Assembly: GCF_022539665.2 (NCBI RefSeq)
Contig: NC_081336.1
Location: 6,182,278-6,246,277 of the forward strand
Source: Daphnia carinata
Taxonomy: Eukaryota; Arthropoda; Branchiopoda; Diplostraca; Daphniidae
Direction of reading: 5' to 3'
Length of the DNA stretch: 64,000 nucleotides
Part shown: one piece after another, positions 39,501-52,058 of the stretch
How positions within the stretch are numbered: position 1 is the first letter of the stretch
Layout: each line of letters starts with the position of its first letter
Position numbers and translations under genes: made by a program
The notes under the pieces: model-generated
Seen by the model: the letters and a program-made list of their open reading frames with translations, nothing else
Databases searched by the model: none
What the model was told of the DNA's origin: nothing

Positions 39501-42216
39501 AGGCCCGACGACCTCTTTTATGGTGGCCTACGCTCCTCTATGCAGCAGTCAGCAGCCGCCGCAGCTGCCGCCTCGCATTTCCGGCCGGAAGAAAGCCGTA
39601 GTGTACCGATGAGCATCAATAATTCCTACCATGAAAGGTGATTGGAATCTTTTAAAACTATGTGACTAGGAAACGGAAAAAAAGAAATGAATGTCGTGTA
39701 TTTCTTTTAGTCTGTTGAGCCAGCTTCCGTCATCTAGAGCGCCTTCCACCATGCTCTCGCAACACCAAGAAGATTACCTATTAGCCGCTCGCAATTCCGG
39801 CTTCAATCCGTACGCCCTAGCTTCTCCAGGGCCGTTAGATCATTCCAGCTTGCACCCAAGCATGTACTCGCATCCTTTCGCTTCCTACCGGTCAGTTCGA
39901 CCCGCCTAGTTCTCTATCACTGAGCAATTAAGATGATACGTGTATTCATGTATTTTTATTTATACTTTTAGATCGCTGGAAGAACAATTGTACATGGAAC
40001 GATACGGTCTCCTAAGGCCCGGAACATCCAGTTCAGCTCTATCTTCAGCCATTCCCCCGTATCCATCACTTGGATTCCCTTCCTACCTGAATTTTCGCTA
40101 TCCATCTCCGAACCTACTCCACCCTGATTTGGGCCTCATGAACAATGGCATGGATTTAAACAGGTTCGTTATATTGAGTTGAAGTTAAAATATAATTTAA
40201 AAAAAAAAAAAAATTCAATTTCCAGGATGAAATTAGAGGAAGAACAACGTGTCAAAGAACGTATCCGAGAAGAAGAGTTCGCTGCAGCAGCTGCTAGTAA
40301 ATCACAAGAGAACGTTGTTTCCACCCGACCGTTGGCGACTGTAACTCCAAGAGAAAACAATACGACCAATCAGGATCGCAGGGAGCGCGAGCGTCAACGA
40401 GAAAAACGGAGATCTGAAAAGGATAATGAATCCAACAGAAACGCTACTGTCCAACTACCTAACGAGTCTTCTTCCGACCGAGGAGTCAAAGTTCACACCG
40501 TATCTCCTCTTTACGCATCGTATCCAGTGATAGCAGAAAGCTGTAGCAACACAGCTGAAGTATCGGCAGCACCAGAGGCCTCCATAAGTCCTAATCCGCC
40601 AACGGAAGAAGAGAAACGAACAACGGAATTTTCACGGGATGCCCTAGAGGCAATGGCTGCCTTGAAACAACGTACCTTGTCACCGGCTCCGGCGGAAGAA
40701 GAACCTACAAAATTAGAAGAAGAAGTGACAGTTCCACTCGATCTGTCCGATACATCTGTGGGTAGTATTAGCCCGTTGAAAGTCAACAACGTAGAAATTT
40801 GCCATGCTAAAACGCAATCAGAAGAATCGCCTGTGCGAAGTTTACTTGACATTCGAGTGGAGCGATGGAACAGAAAACGTCAAGGCAGCGATCCCGGAGA
40901 AGAAGAAATCGATGATGATCTAGAAGATGAAATGGGATTGGAGACATCCTTAGCATCTTTGAGCGTCGAGCAGTGCCTAAAAAATTATCCAATCCCTGCC
41001 GGAGTCTCCGAAGAACAGCACAATTTCCTCCACATGTTTGGGCTCGTTACACCGAAGAAACGTAGTGGTAGATTCATCATTTTACATATCTATTTATTAT
41101 ATTAGTAAAATGGCTAATCTTATCATTCCCGCTTTTTCCAGAGTTTGAACTTGTCAAATGCATTCGGCGGCAAAACATCTTACGTGAACCGACGCCTCCA
41201 CCCATAGACACCGAAGACGAAGACAGCGCTACCAGCCTCTTAAGGCAACGAACTCGCTTCGCTGCTACGTTAGTACGGCCCATCGTCGAATCGCAAGTCA
41301 AGGACCCAGCCATCAGGAATTTTGCTGCTAACCTCCATCTTTATCCAACCGATTCACAAACAGCAGAAAGTACGTTATGCCTGCCACAGCTGTTTTGTTA
41401 TGGAACTTAAACATTTTTTTCTATAGGTGTTGAGAAGTCGTGGAGCATGGTAGTAGCCGACAGGATGAAACGCCATTTTGGTCAAAAACAAAATGTCCGA
41501 AAGAGATTGTGGAGTGATACTTTCCGGCCCCAACATTTCGACACTCGGCCGATGAATGGGAAAATGAGTGATCCAGCGATTGACAAAACGATAGGAGACA
41601 CTGGAGAAATGAAATCAGTGACAATTCTTCCGTTACAGCCGCCAACCACGTTAAGCAAACCGTTGATAAGTGTGACGAATTTAGCCAAGTTGGAATTGTC
41701 AGACGGCGATTGCAAAACGGTGGAACGATCGAATGAGGTGTCAAAATTGACTTCAGAAGTTGCTTTCTGGTTGCGTCACCTTAAGCCCACAATGGCACGA
41801 ACCTTGACATCGTCATCCATCAAGGAGAATACATCGGATTCTACGAAATCTGACGAAGGATCTTCGGCTGAAAATAGCGATGGAGAATTCCCAACGCGTT
41901 GGCCAGGTACAGATTCCATTATGGTTTTGTACATGGCACATCAGCAAGGTAATTAACATTTTTTTTAAACCAACGTGAGGATGGCATATTCATTAATGTC
42001 ATTTTTCTAGATTTGCTAGTTGAAACAAAATTTCTTCGAGAGCATTGCGAACGACTCCACGTCCAATTGGCCGAGGGACAAGCCACATTGAGTAAATTGT
42101 GTCTAGCATTGAGCTCTTCAGTGGAGGTGCAACGTCGATGCAAGGAGGAAGATACTTCGACCTTACAATCCATCAACGATCTTCAATCCACTTTGAAAAT
42201 GTTACAGTCTCCTTGA
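36525..42216 (+). CDS. GSE1-like (genetic suppressor element 1) corepressor-type protein
   Basis: Exons 36525-36646, 37899-38105, 38505-38681, 38912-39172 (or 39168), 39286-39637, 39711-39890, 39972-40163, 40226-41067, 41142-41369, 41427-41948 and 42011-42216. From ATG 36526 this gives 1095 aa. Features in order: Ser/Pro-rich N-terminus; poly-Ser (AGC run near 38580); poly-Ala; Tyr/Pro-rich segments; a charged helix (RMKLEEEQRVKERIREEEF); a CtBP-binding motif PLDLS (40734-40748); the block EEQHNFLHMFGLVTPKKR followed by an Arg-rich helix; and a C-terminal coiled coil (LLVETKFLREHCERLHVQL). Vertebrate GSE1, a subunit of HDAC/CoREST (BRAF-HDAC) complexes, has a comparable low-complexity body, a FGL-type block and a C-terminal coiled coil. 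The assignment rests on that resemblance and is not certain. The first base of exon 36525 completes a codon from 34666, so this may continue the CxxC-array gene. The 39169-39286 junction is ambiguous. Confidence 0.7.
40734..40748 (+). other. CtBP-binding motif PLDLS
   Basis: CCACTCGATCTGTCC encodes PLDLS inside the GSE1-like protein. PxDLS is the established ligand of the CtBP cleft. Acidic flanking sequence leaves it likely exposed. Confidence 0.6.
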
Positions 42217-42435
42217 TTACCTGTTTTCTTGGGGAATCGTTAGTAAAAATTTGCTGTTAGTTTGTAAATAGTTGAGTAAAAAGGACGCATCGTCATATCA
42301 GCTGATGGTATTAGGTGCAACTACCAGTCGATTTTTTTATCACAAATTGTAAATATCTCGCCAAGGTGTGTCAACACTTTACCCACTGTTTGTTCATTGT
42401 GTCTAGCGCTCGCATAACTGCCGACTAAAGCAAGC

Positions 42436-42441
42436 AATAAA
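42436..42441 (+). promoter_or_regulatory. Poly(A) signal of the GSE1-like gene
   Basis: AATAAA lies 220 nt past the stop codon at 42216. Confidence 0.6.
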
Positions 42442-42759
42442 CCCTTGCGAAAAAATATGATCTTATTCTTTTATTCGAATCAGGTTTACTAATTTCTCTT
42501 AACCCCCCAAGTCAATTACCCTGAAGCATCGCATGTGTGTGCTAAAAACCGGATTGCCTCGAATTAACTACGGGAGAGCTAGTAACGATGCGCAACTTGT
42601 AACTCATTAATCATACTTGGAGAAATCAAAATCAAAACTTTAAATTGGCCCCTTCGCTACTGCTGTCTTTGCCGCATATGTTTAAGGGAAAGCAGCAAAG
42701 ATAACGAGGTGTCTGAAAAATAATGTAGAACAAGAAATAACAAACTCCTCGACAGAAAC

Positions 42760-42765
42760 TTTATT
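42760..42765 (-). promoter_or_regulatory. Poly(A) signal of SCHIP1
   Basis: TTTATT on plus is AATAAA on minus, about 440 nt past the SCHIP1 stop. A second TTTATT lies near 42470. Confidence 0.45.
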
Positions 42766-43202
42766 GAGGCTATGTAATGCGGCAAAATTGTGGAAAAGCT
42801 ATTTTTTGTACACTGATCAAAAGAAAATTCTAAACGTAGTCCAAAGTATTTCACTGGCCGTCACTGGGAGATTGAAATACTAAAGACATCAAATACCATA
42901 AAAAAACATACTAAAAAGCAAGAGAAAATACGCAGTGATGATGACAAAGCTTATTATTAGATTCAAGTGGGATGAGAATTAAAAAGGGAGGTGTTTTGAT
43001 TGCCATTATAAAGCGAAATACATCGACCAGAGAAACGAAATGTCCGATGTTTTATGGGGACGGCGAATTCATTTGGACTGCATGCACTGGCAGGGAAACA
43101 GGCCCTGCGATCCGACTAGATGCATCTAAGGCAGTTTGTTTTGCTGTCCTGTTAACAATGAACTAAATTAATGGTTGCGTTCATTTAACGAAAACCAATG
43201 TC

Positions 43203-44894
43203 TTACAGAAAGCGTGTAAGATCTTCAATGTCCACTAACATAGAATCTTGTTCCATATGGCAATCATCTCGTTTCAGCAAAAGCTGGACGAGTTCTTCGT
43301 TCAATCCTTGCATAACATTTAAGATTATTGTATTGTAATCTCTTTTTATCTTTATTAGGTGCATACCTTCTATTTGAGTGTGCAGATCGTTTACAATAAC
43401 TTGTAATTGAGCGATATTAAGCTCGGTCAATATCTGACGACTTAGACGGCGGCAATCCCATGGAAATGGAATGCCCAACTGTGCAAAAATCGGTTACCAT
43501 GAAATCAAATGCTTTGCTCGAAAGGGCAGGATGATATTACCTTCTCTAGACTCTGCCTGACAAGATCGCTGATCCTAGTATGTTTCCGTTGTTGGCGTTC
43601 TACTTGCATCTGGACGCGAGCTAATTCTTTTGCTTGGGCAAGGGCGGTACGTGCTTCCATTTGGAGCTTGGCTTGTTGAGAGAAGAAGTCCAATTCAGCT
43701 AATTCTTGTTGTAATTTTGGTTGCTTTAAAGCTCGTTACGTTGGGTAGGCTAACGTATGGATTTTTAACGTCATTCTGGGGAGAGCCCAGTTTCAAATGA
43801 TCGAGTAGCTCTCTTTGGTTTTCAATTTCTGAGCCGTCAGCCGTCTCATTCATGAAGCAAATTTGGAGATTCATCCCTAAGAAATTTCGAAGGAAACTCG
43901 ATTGATTATCTGGTTTAGAAAAGAGCATTTCTTTCTCACCGCTCTGCAATCGGGACTGCAAACTAGGCTTCTTGCCTATTTTATCCGGTTCTTGACCATC
44001 TTCAGCCTCAACACCCATAGCCAAGCGCCGTCGGATTTCTTCTCGGTCATTCCGCTTCTGTAATGAAAAGAAAAACTTTTAGTAACGACCGCTGTCTATT
44101 CATTGTTGCTTAGCCTAGTTAGATTAAAAGGCCGACATATTAGAGCTTGTACCCTTAGGGATGAACTATATCCTAAGACGAATCGACAGAAAGTTTGAGA
44201 ATTGTAAGCAAACCGCAAAAATTGGGCGCGATTACAATCTCAGGCCTTAGGAGCAATTGCCTAGCCATAACTGGCACATTCTGGTTGAAGAGAAAGCTCT
44301 ACCGTGATTCTCGTGTCCGGGTTCAGAAACAGGAACTAAAACGATTTCCTTGTCCCTCATTGAAATTGAACGGGGATTCCTTTAATCTAATGTAATATTA
44401 GCATAACGAGGACACGCATAGGAGAGACGGCTCTAGTTATCGTATGGTACGTTGACAACATTTAGAGCATAACTTTTCTAACAATAAAGCGCATGGCTTG
44501 TTGGTCCAATGAAAACATAAATAAGAAATTTCGAAGCAGTGACCGTTGCGCGAAACAACGGTAGAATATGAAATTGCTGCACTAGATTAATTTTAAATAA
44601 CATTCGTAAAAATTCCTTAACACCTTGCATTTATTTACGATTCCCACTACTATAAGGCAATATTTCATACACTACCGATGATGCCAAAAAAAACTATTTG
44701 TACTAAAAAAAAGGAGGCCAAAGGCACATCGAAAGATCGATTCACGAACTTACTTTATCTAAATTCTGACCGACCTTGCTGTCCCCTGCGCACAGAGTTT
44801 CTCCTGAGTCGTAAGTGAGAGTATAGAGATCAAGCAGGAATCGAGTGTCTTTCTTGTAATGGCGACGAAATGGGTCGTATCTCGGATTACCCAT
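43203..44894 (-). CDS. Schip1: Schwannomin-interacting protein 1 (SCHIP1)
   Basis: A cytoplasmic and cortical coiled-coil protein that binds merlin (NF2); the insect homologue acts with Merlin, Expanded and Kibra in Hippo signalling. Exons (minus): 44894-44754, 44057-43940, 43876-43770, 43723-43541, 43478-43367 and 43306-43203, giving 254 aa. Diagnostic blocks in order: [51 protein letters not shown], then the C-terminal SCHIP domain [20 protein letters not shown] and [20 protein letters not shown]. The motif order matches the vertebrate protein. ATG 44894 ([14 protein letters not shown]) was chosen because it is in phase with the exon end; an in-frame ATG at 44990 would add 32 residues. The junction 43770/43723 implies a 46-nt intron with weak sites, otherwise there is a one-base frame difference. 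Confidence 0.92.
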
Positions 44895-45766
44895 TGCTTC
44901 TTTTAATGCAAAAACGAATGCTTTAGGACAAACGTCGAATTTCGAAACTTGCACAATTAAACTTTTGATCGTAAACAAGATGGACGGCACAAAAAAGTCT
45001 CAAATCGAGCGAAGAGTATTTTTACTAGTTGTAGTTCATCACCACTGTTCGTAAAGGACTCCAACGTCTTCCGTTTTCTAACTGTAACTGAATAAAGTAC
45101 CTATGTGAACAGAAAACCAACTTTCGGATCGAAGAATTCACAGAAGGAAAGCAGGGGCGACTCGAATTGTGGCTTGAAGAACTAAGGCGGGCATAAGTAA
45201 AATAGCCTAAGGGATGGGGATTAGCTATGTACTAAGTCGAACTGCTGTGGTTAACACTTCGTCAGTCAAGCATATCTACGTCGCTGGCAAAACGCATGCG
45301 ATTTCTTCGAGTCCACTTTCTTCCATTCGTTTCCCCCTTGGGCAACGGAATGTTGGTTTCCATACGGAATTCCATTCGGTAAAATTTTAGGTTTAATTAT
45401 TGAAAAAAAAAAATGATACGACAATTTTTGTTGTCTCGAAATATTCATAAAAATCGTGACGGATCAAGGGCGCAATGACAAAAGAAATGTTTCCTGTTAC
45501 CACAGCTATTCAGATAAAAATCAAGTAATTGCAACCAGTTAATAAGCCAGTCAAGCATACTGATCTAGTTTTTGGCGCATTAATTTTCGCTGATCGTGCA
45601 CTTGCTGCGGTTCACGCACGAACTCGTATGTTGGACACAGAGGCTTTCAAAACCTACTGCTTGCATAACTTTATGAAAAGAAATGCAAAACGGAATGAGA
45701 ATGACCACATATGATAAAGGTGTAAATTTTTAAAGAGTAATCCCGTATAACTTTCAATAAAAATTC

Positions 45767-46168
45767 TTAATCGGTAATGTTAACCGTGTTTTTTCTAGCA
45801 CAATCATCTAACTTTTTTAATTCGAGAGCTTTAGCAGATGCTATGATTAAACGCCTTATGCATACCCGTTTTTCTTCATCATTTGCCGCCCGCAAATTCG
45901 CCTCCACCGTTTCCCACTCGATTTTGGGTAAAGCCGTTTCCACGTTATATACATCAAAGCCTCCTGTAAGAATGCACATTTGTATTTATGTAGACACCAT
46001 ATAGGTGCCAAAAAGCATATTGTTTCAAAGAATATTCTACAAAGTGTTCATAGAATGAAACGTTTCTGTAGATTAATTACCTCCAACCTCACCGACTAAC
46101 TCCCCCTTACACTCCTTTGGTTGAGAAACTGATTTTGTGTAGTTGTTCATAGATTCACGTTCCTTCAT
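45767..46168 (-). CDS. Small uncharacterised protein, 94 aa
   Basis: Two exons (minus), 46168-46081 and 45963-45767, are joined by GTAATT and TCTTACAG in phase 1. The N-terminus is polar (MKERESMNNYTKSVSQPK). The second exon encodes GGFDVYNVETALPKIEWETV followed by a predicted helix (ANLRAANDEEKRVCIRRLI, then ASAKALELKKLDDC). There is no signal peptide or membrane segment. The clean splice structure and helix-like composition support a real gene. I do not recognise it. It lies 870 nt upstream of SCHIP1 on the same strand and could in principle be an alternative 5' part of it, but the frame ends in TAA. Confidence 0.6.
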
Positions 46169-49100
46169 GCCTCTTCCTGGTAATGGATCTTGTTAGATTG
46201 ACAGTGTGGTGCTTCAAGGTTTGTTGACTCTTTTCTTTAAAATAAAAAAGGACAATAGTAATTTTCCTTTAAACATGAAGGTTGGTTGTTATTTCCAGCA
46301 ATAATTTTAAGATATCTAAATAGGTAATCAGGTAAATAGGATAATCAGGTAACTATCTGACACGAAGTAAAATTAATAGTTCTTAACCAATATAAAACTC
46401 AAATATAGCTTTTAAAGAGAAATCATATTAGGTAGTATTCAACTAGCTTGAGTTCAAACAACCAAAACTTGGGATTTAACTCGACAGCAATAGAATTTTT
46501 AGAATCCTGGGTGTTTAAGACATAACTGAATGCAACTGATCGGCAGAGGGTATATATATATATATACATTCCCATGTTTAAAATGAAATATAAAAAAAAT
46601 ATTCAATCTTATTGCTTTAATAACTTAGAAACATAAATATATCTCTTTGCATCAGGTAACTTCTGCCTTATTGTTTGGGATCCAATAACATCCATTAATA
46701 GATTCGAGTGAGGAGAGGCTTTTGCGTCAACAATCAATTCTTGCCGAAATTTGCAATTGTGTACATATAACAATGTGTATGGTTTCAGAAATGTTTCTCA
46801 CCTGGTGAAGATGGTTCACATATTGTAGAAATAAATAAAAAATCCCATAAACAAAACGTAACCTTCCTTGTCAAAGTTCACTGTGTAAGGGTCGCAATGC
46901 AATGCGGGATAGGTGCAGGTACTGCACTGTTGACTCAATTGGCTTACTACCCAGTATCAGAAATAGCTACTAGGTGGCTGACAAAAAAAGGAATTTGGCG
47001 CCTTATTTCCAAGGTTTTCAGTTGACGTGCTACTAAGTTTGCTGCCAAGACGTTTTTCGCTGAATCGCACAAACAGTTACCACTTGATGACTTGAACAAC
47101 AAGTTAAGCTAGAACTGAAGTCTTCCAAGCGCCATTATAGAAATCAAACTCTTTTCGTTTTAGAAAAAAAACGAGTTCAAAATTTCTGACATTACTTTGA
47201 GCCACAGTGGATCAAAAGATATGATCACAATATTGAAATGAAATCATGGCAAAGGGATCCGTTATTGGCTAAATCATCTCTGTACTAGACAGTTGATGCA
47301 TACTGTGTGTTGCAAAGTTGTTTCAATTTCATTTCTGAACAGCACTCTATAGCAAGGTACGTTTACACGAAAATGATGTAAGGACGAAAAACCCTGGCGC
47401 TCTGCACACCACCATGTTCCGAACGATGCAAATTTTGAAATCGTAAATCTAAGCTTTATACGTATAGAAATGTATTTTTTATGTATGCATGTATTGTTCC
47501 ACCTACTAGTTCCGGTTGTCATACGGACAAAAACGTATTTTGGTATTTGTTGTCATGCTGGGGTGCATCTCCGCATTCCCAAAGACACAAAGTCTAAAAA
47601 CAGCTACCGCAGTCCCCGATCACGTTGTAATTGGTAATTCCCAACCAGCATCACCTGCCCAAGTGTGTAAACCAAACCACCAGGAAAAAATTGGTGTGCA
47701 AAATCAAGGCCACAGCGCTTCCGTTTTGGCCGGAAACGCCCATATGGTTTTCTATATGTTCACGTTTGCCAAAAACTTTGTTGTTCGTTGATGGTAGGGT
47801 TAAAAAAAAAGTTATGAAAGAATAGAAACTGACAATAATAGTTAGGAAAAATTTTCCTGTTTGGAAAAATCAGCCATTTCGCCCAATTTGTCCTGAAACT
47901 GTTGAAACATCTAATCTTGCCATGTGGCTTTAGATTTCCTTTGCACATAATAACGATAGTCTAAATAAAACGGAAATGGCTAAGCACGACAGGGTGTGCT
48001 GATCAAAAGGCATATGGGCTTTTACAACCTTGCAGGCAAAAAAAATGGCAAGGCTAGGTCAATGTTTTTCAGCTTTCAAATCCATCTCCACCCTCCTGAT
48101 TCAGAGAGTTTAACCTTCACATCACTCATCAAAGCCATGCACAACTGCAGCTTACCTTGTCCTGCAATGCGACTTGGTTTTATTTCTTTTTTCAATTTGT
48201 TAATTTTTGTTTTTACAGGTGTTTTTCCCCGGAAAATGCAAATTTTTCTGGTGCACTGAATGACGTAAGTGGAGGTTTTTTTTTTTATTTTTCATGTTTT
48301 CTGAAGGTAATGGGAGGTACCACGAATTACAAATGTTATGACGTCACAGCACAAAAAGAGAAAGTGGCCTCGAGGCTGCACAAAACCCAAACGTAATGCG
48401 TACACAAATACAGTTTTTTTTATGTCCGCTTTAGGTTTCCAAAAGAAAAAAAAATTCCCAGTTTGGGTTTTTCTGCTTTACTATAGTGTACGCATGGCAA
48501 CCTGGAATAAAGCAACAGTGTCTCAGTAGAGGTGGAGGTGACTGGTTGTCTATATTACCTCTTGTATCGCCCACATCTCGAAGGAAAGAAAACTTTGAAC
48601 CTTTAGCACCCACGTCTTTTAACAACACGTTTGGTAAGCCAACATTTTGTATAAGAATACGCCACCCCCAAACATTGAAACAATTTTAAGTACAGACGTC
48701 AAATAGTGCAGACGTAAAATACTTGGATGTGAATCGTTTCCCTAGGGAGCCATCACAAGACTTCAGAATTTAGCCATAAAAAAATTTTTTTGTTGTTTAA
48801 GCTGAAACACATTAACGAAACAAAATTTGGAAAAAAAAAAGCTTTGTGAAATTTTATGTTCGGTATATGTGTCAAGTTTGGAGTCTCCCTACCCCATTAG
48901 GCAGATCCACAAACTGTACCTGTCACATTGATACGGGTGGCATTAGTTTTGTTTTTGCTTTTTAAAATATTTTAATTGTTAGTTTTCCTGGGAAAAGCTA
49001 GACATGCCCAGAGGGAATGACAGGTGAAAGTTCTAGTGGGAGGATCCCACTTTCACTTTGTTTTCTCTCGTTCAGCTTGATAAACGAAGGTGTTTACAAC

Positions 49101-49551
49101 AATTAAATGTATGGTGCTGCAAGAATTTTTTTAGTGGTTCGTTTTGATGGGCTATTGGGTAAAATAGAGGAGTTGCGTAGCTCCTGGATTGCAATGAAAA
49201 CAGTATCAATCGTTCCTTTCGTTGAGCCGATTCAATTCATTTCTTCCATTTGACCGTCCATAGCTGTTATTCTCGACCAAAATCACTAGTGTGAAGCAGC
49301 TGTCAGACGATTCAAACGGTATGATTGCTATTAAAATTCAAAGTGTTGCAATTTCTACATTTTTCTAACACATCAACCTGCCCTCATTTCGGACAGCCAT
49401 TGCAACAAGTTTTCATTCCAATTCTTCCCGCTTGTTTCGTCTGCTATGCCCTCTGGCAATTCAGAATACAATCAGAAACAAAGCAGTGAAACCTTAAATA
49501 TCTAAAAAAAATGGTATGAATTTGTGTGACACGCTTTCTTACGTTTTCAGA
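46169..49551. other. Intergenic, about 3.4 kb, no gene firmly supported
   Basis: Holds a short TA repeat near 46551-46565 and many A/T tracts. A plus-strand frame at 47516-47791 has a hydrophobic stretch (RILVFVVMLGCISAFP) like a signal peptide, but begins without a well-placed ATG and has no second exon I can defend. Confidence 0.5.
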
Positions 49552-49566
49552 TTTTTAGCATATCTG

Positions 49567-51643
49567 ATGACCCTCAAGATGGAAGGAAGGTGTATCATAG
49601 CCGTAGCCTGTTTAGCCATGTTTGTATCTCATGGCCTCGCCGCGTCAGTCGGGTCTGGAAAGGGATCACCTCCACTTGGTGAAAGAGTTTCACAGGTAAA
49701 CATCGAGTTAATATTAATCATTACTTTGAATAGTTCACCACAATGTTCCTCTAAACAAACGTTATCATCTCTAATCATCCATCCTTTCATTCTTAATAAA
49801 GGAGGAATGCTTGAAACAACGAGTACAAACTAACTTCGGCAATGAGTCTGGACCGAGCACAACGCGAAATAGATCTGCCAATCAAGATGATAAAGCCCTC
49901 GCCGACCTTTTCGCTGGCCAGATGCAGTTTAGTTTGGATATTTTCAAGAAGATTTTCAACGCCAGCCAATCGGGATCTCCATCAAACAAGGGCACCAGTG
50001 AAAACATTTTCTTTTCACCAACAAGTATTTACTCTGCATTGCTCTTGGCCTATTTTGGCGCCAACAATCGCACAGAACAGCAGCTGGCCAACGTTTTAGG
50101 ATTTCAAACCACAGACAAGGTAAGCTGTCGCCATTTGTTTGCCCAATCTTTCGTAGCTACACCTCGTGTTGCTGCTCACCGGGGCCGTTTGTTTTTAGTA
50201 CATTTGCGTCATTTTAGTATGCTTTCGTTTTTTTTTCGTAAATGGAGAAAGCAGAGAAACTTAAAGAGAAAGTTAGAGCTCGAGAATTTGGGAGTAAAAT
50301 TTATTGCTGCTAAAGTTGTATGGTTTTAAAGCAGACGGTGGCACCTCCAAGTGGATGACGTTTACCATCCGTCTATGACAAATCATATAGAAAGTCTTGA
50401 TTGCCACATGACTACCTAGTTCCTCTTGAAAGCCTAGATACTACTTTCGTGTTTTTGTATGTATGCCGGTATGATGGTAAATGTTAAATATTCTTTCAAT
50501 TGCAAAACAGGTTGGAGCCGTGCAAGCTTATAAGCTGGTCAAGTTTACTCGTCAGCTGATGCGCGTCGCCGGTCTGGTCAAGTACGACTTCGATATTGCC
50601 AATCGCTTGTATTTTAATGAAGATGAAAACGTTCGCCAATGCATGAAAGACATTTTCAACGAAGATATCGAAATGGTAAATTTTGCTTTCCAACCAGCAG
50701 ACGCTAGATTGCGCATTAATCGATGGGTTGAAGACATTACTCGTGGCAAAATCCAAGATCTCGTTACATCTGACACCATCAACTCAAACACTAGAGTAGC
50801 TCTGGTAAAAATAACATTAATTAATGCACAAAATGTGGCCTTTTGATCATATTTTTAATTCTTAAAATTACAGGTCAATGCGGCGTATTTTAAGGGACTG
50901 TGGGGTTCTCAATTTAAAGTAGCAAATACTCGGCTTACGTCGTTCGCTATTAACCAAAAAGAAGAGGGTGTGGCCAACATGATGTTCCAAAAAGGACGCT
51001 TCCGTCATGGTAAACGTCGTTTGTATTGTTGCATAGCATTCGCCATTTTTAACCATGGGGATTGTAACGTATAGCTGCCGTCGAAGAGTTGCAAGCCAAT
51101 TTGCTGGAAATGCCTTTCCTAGGTGATGACGTCAGCTTCTTTGCATTGCTACCTGAAGGTAACAATGGACTGGAGGAGACCATAAGTCGGTTAACATTGG
51201 ACACTTTGCGCAACGCCATGTCCAACACTTTCCCGGTTACCGTAGAAGTGGGTATTCCCAAATTTCGAATGGAACAAACCCTCAGTCTTCGTAATGTAGG
51301 TTACGGTCAGTCACTTCCGTTATCACGTGTGTATTAATCAATTTGGTTTGAACAGGTTTTGGTCAAGATGGGCTTAACCGACATGTTCGACTCAATGGAG
51401 GCTGATTTATCCGGCTTTAATGGTGTTCGTGGTCTCAAATTCGATGCCGCCACACACAAGGCATTTATCGAAGTTAATGAAGAAGGTTCAGAAGCAGCTG
51501 CGGCTACTGCTTTGGTATCTTTCCGTATGGCCCGGCCCTTGAATGGAGTGAAATTCATTTGCGACCACCCGTTCTTGTACTTCATTTACGACAATCTCTC
51601 AGAAAGTATTCTTTTCATGGGAGTTTACAGAAATCCAAAATAG
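49567..51643 (+). CDS. Secreted serpin, inhibitory type
   Basis: Extracellular serine-protease inhibitor family. Exons 49567-49695, 49802-50119, 50511-50804, 50874-51009, 51075-51295 and 51356-51643 encode 461 aa. A signal peptide follows the start (RCIIAVACLAMFVSHGLAAS). The serpin fold is evident from helix A (FSLDIFKKIF), ENIFFSPTSIYSALLLAYFG, NRLYFNEDENV, VNAAYFKGLWGSQF, VEVGIPKFRMEQTLSL and the end DHPFLYFIYDN...ILFMGVYRNP. The hinge EEGSEAAAAT is ideal for loop insertion, so inhibition is likely. Counting 17 residues from P17 puts Met at P1 with Arg at P2 (FRMARP), so trypsin-like or elastase-like targets are both possible. The region between signal and helix A is longer than usual, about 45 residues with one Cys. 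ATG 49579 is an alternative start; an acceptor-like TTTTCAG at 49545-49551 suggests a noncoding first exon. Confidence 0.93.
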
Positions 51644-52058
51644 ATTAAGAGCGCCCCTAGGCGTAATCCAAATTATACCCTCTTATTTATTGCTGCTGCA
51701 CACTGGTGGGTAGTTGCATTTAAAACTATTTTTCCTTAACGTTTCCACTTTCTTGTCAAATCATTGTGTAATATGTTGCGCGGATATTAAGTAATGCCAC
51801 TCGTTTAACCATTACTGTAATATTAATGAAAAAGTCGACGTGACGATAATACAGACAAAAGCACAACATGAGGGCATGTACTAATTAGCTAGATATCATG
51901 AAAGATTTAAAAAAAACAATCGGGTCAATGTATGATGGTAGTCGACTGAAATGAAGGTATCATAGAACTATCGAAAACGAGAATTTGTACAGCAGAGCAT
52001 GAAGCGAAAAGAAAGAAAAAAAAATGATTTTGGTTGCTTGGATACCCGTAATCCCTCA

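Larger units (their letters stand above)
42217..43202. other. Convergent 3' ends of GSE1-like gene and SCHIP1
   Basis: The plus-strand 3' UTR ends near AATAAA at 42436-42441. The minus-strand SCHIP1 3' UTR probably ends near AATAAA read at 42765-42760. No other gene is seen between them. Confidence 0.6.

Noticed and set aside
48220-48261. Short frame after an acceptor-like TTTTACAG containing CKFFWC, reminiscent of a cyclic neuropeptide
   Set aside because: No dibasic cleavage sites, no signal-peptide exon in phase and only about 14 codons; resemblance is probably accidental.
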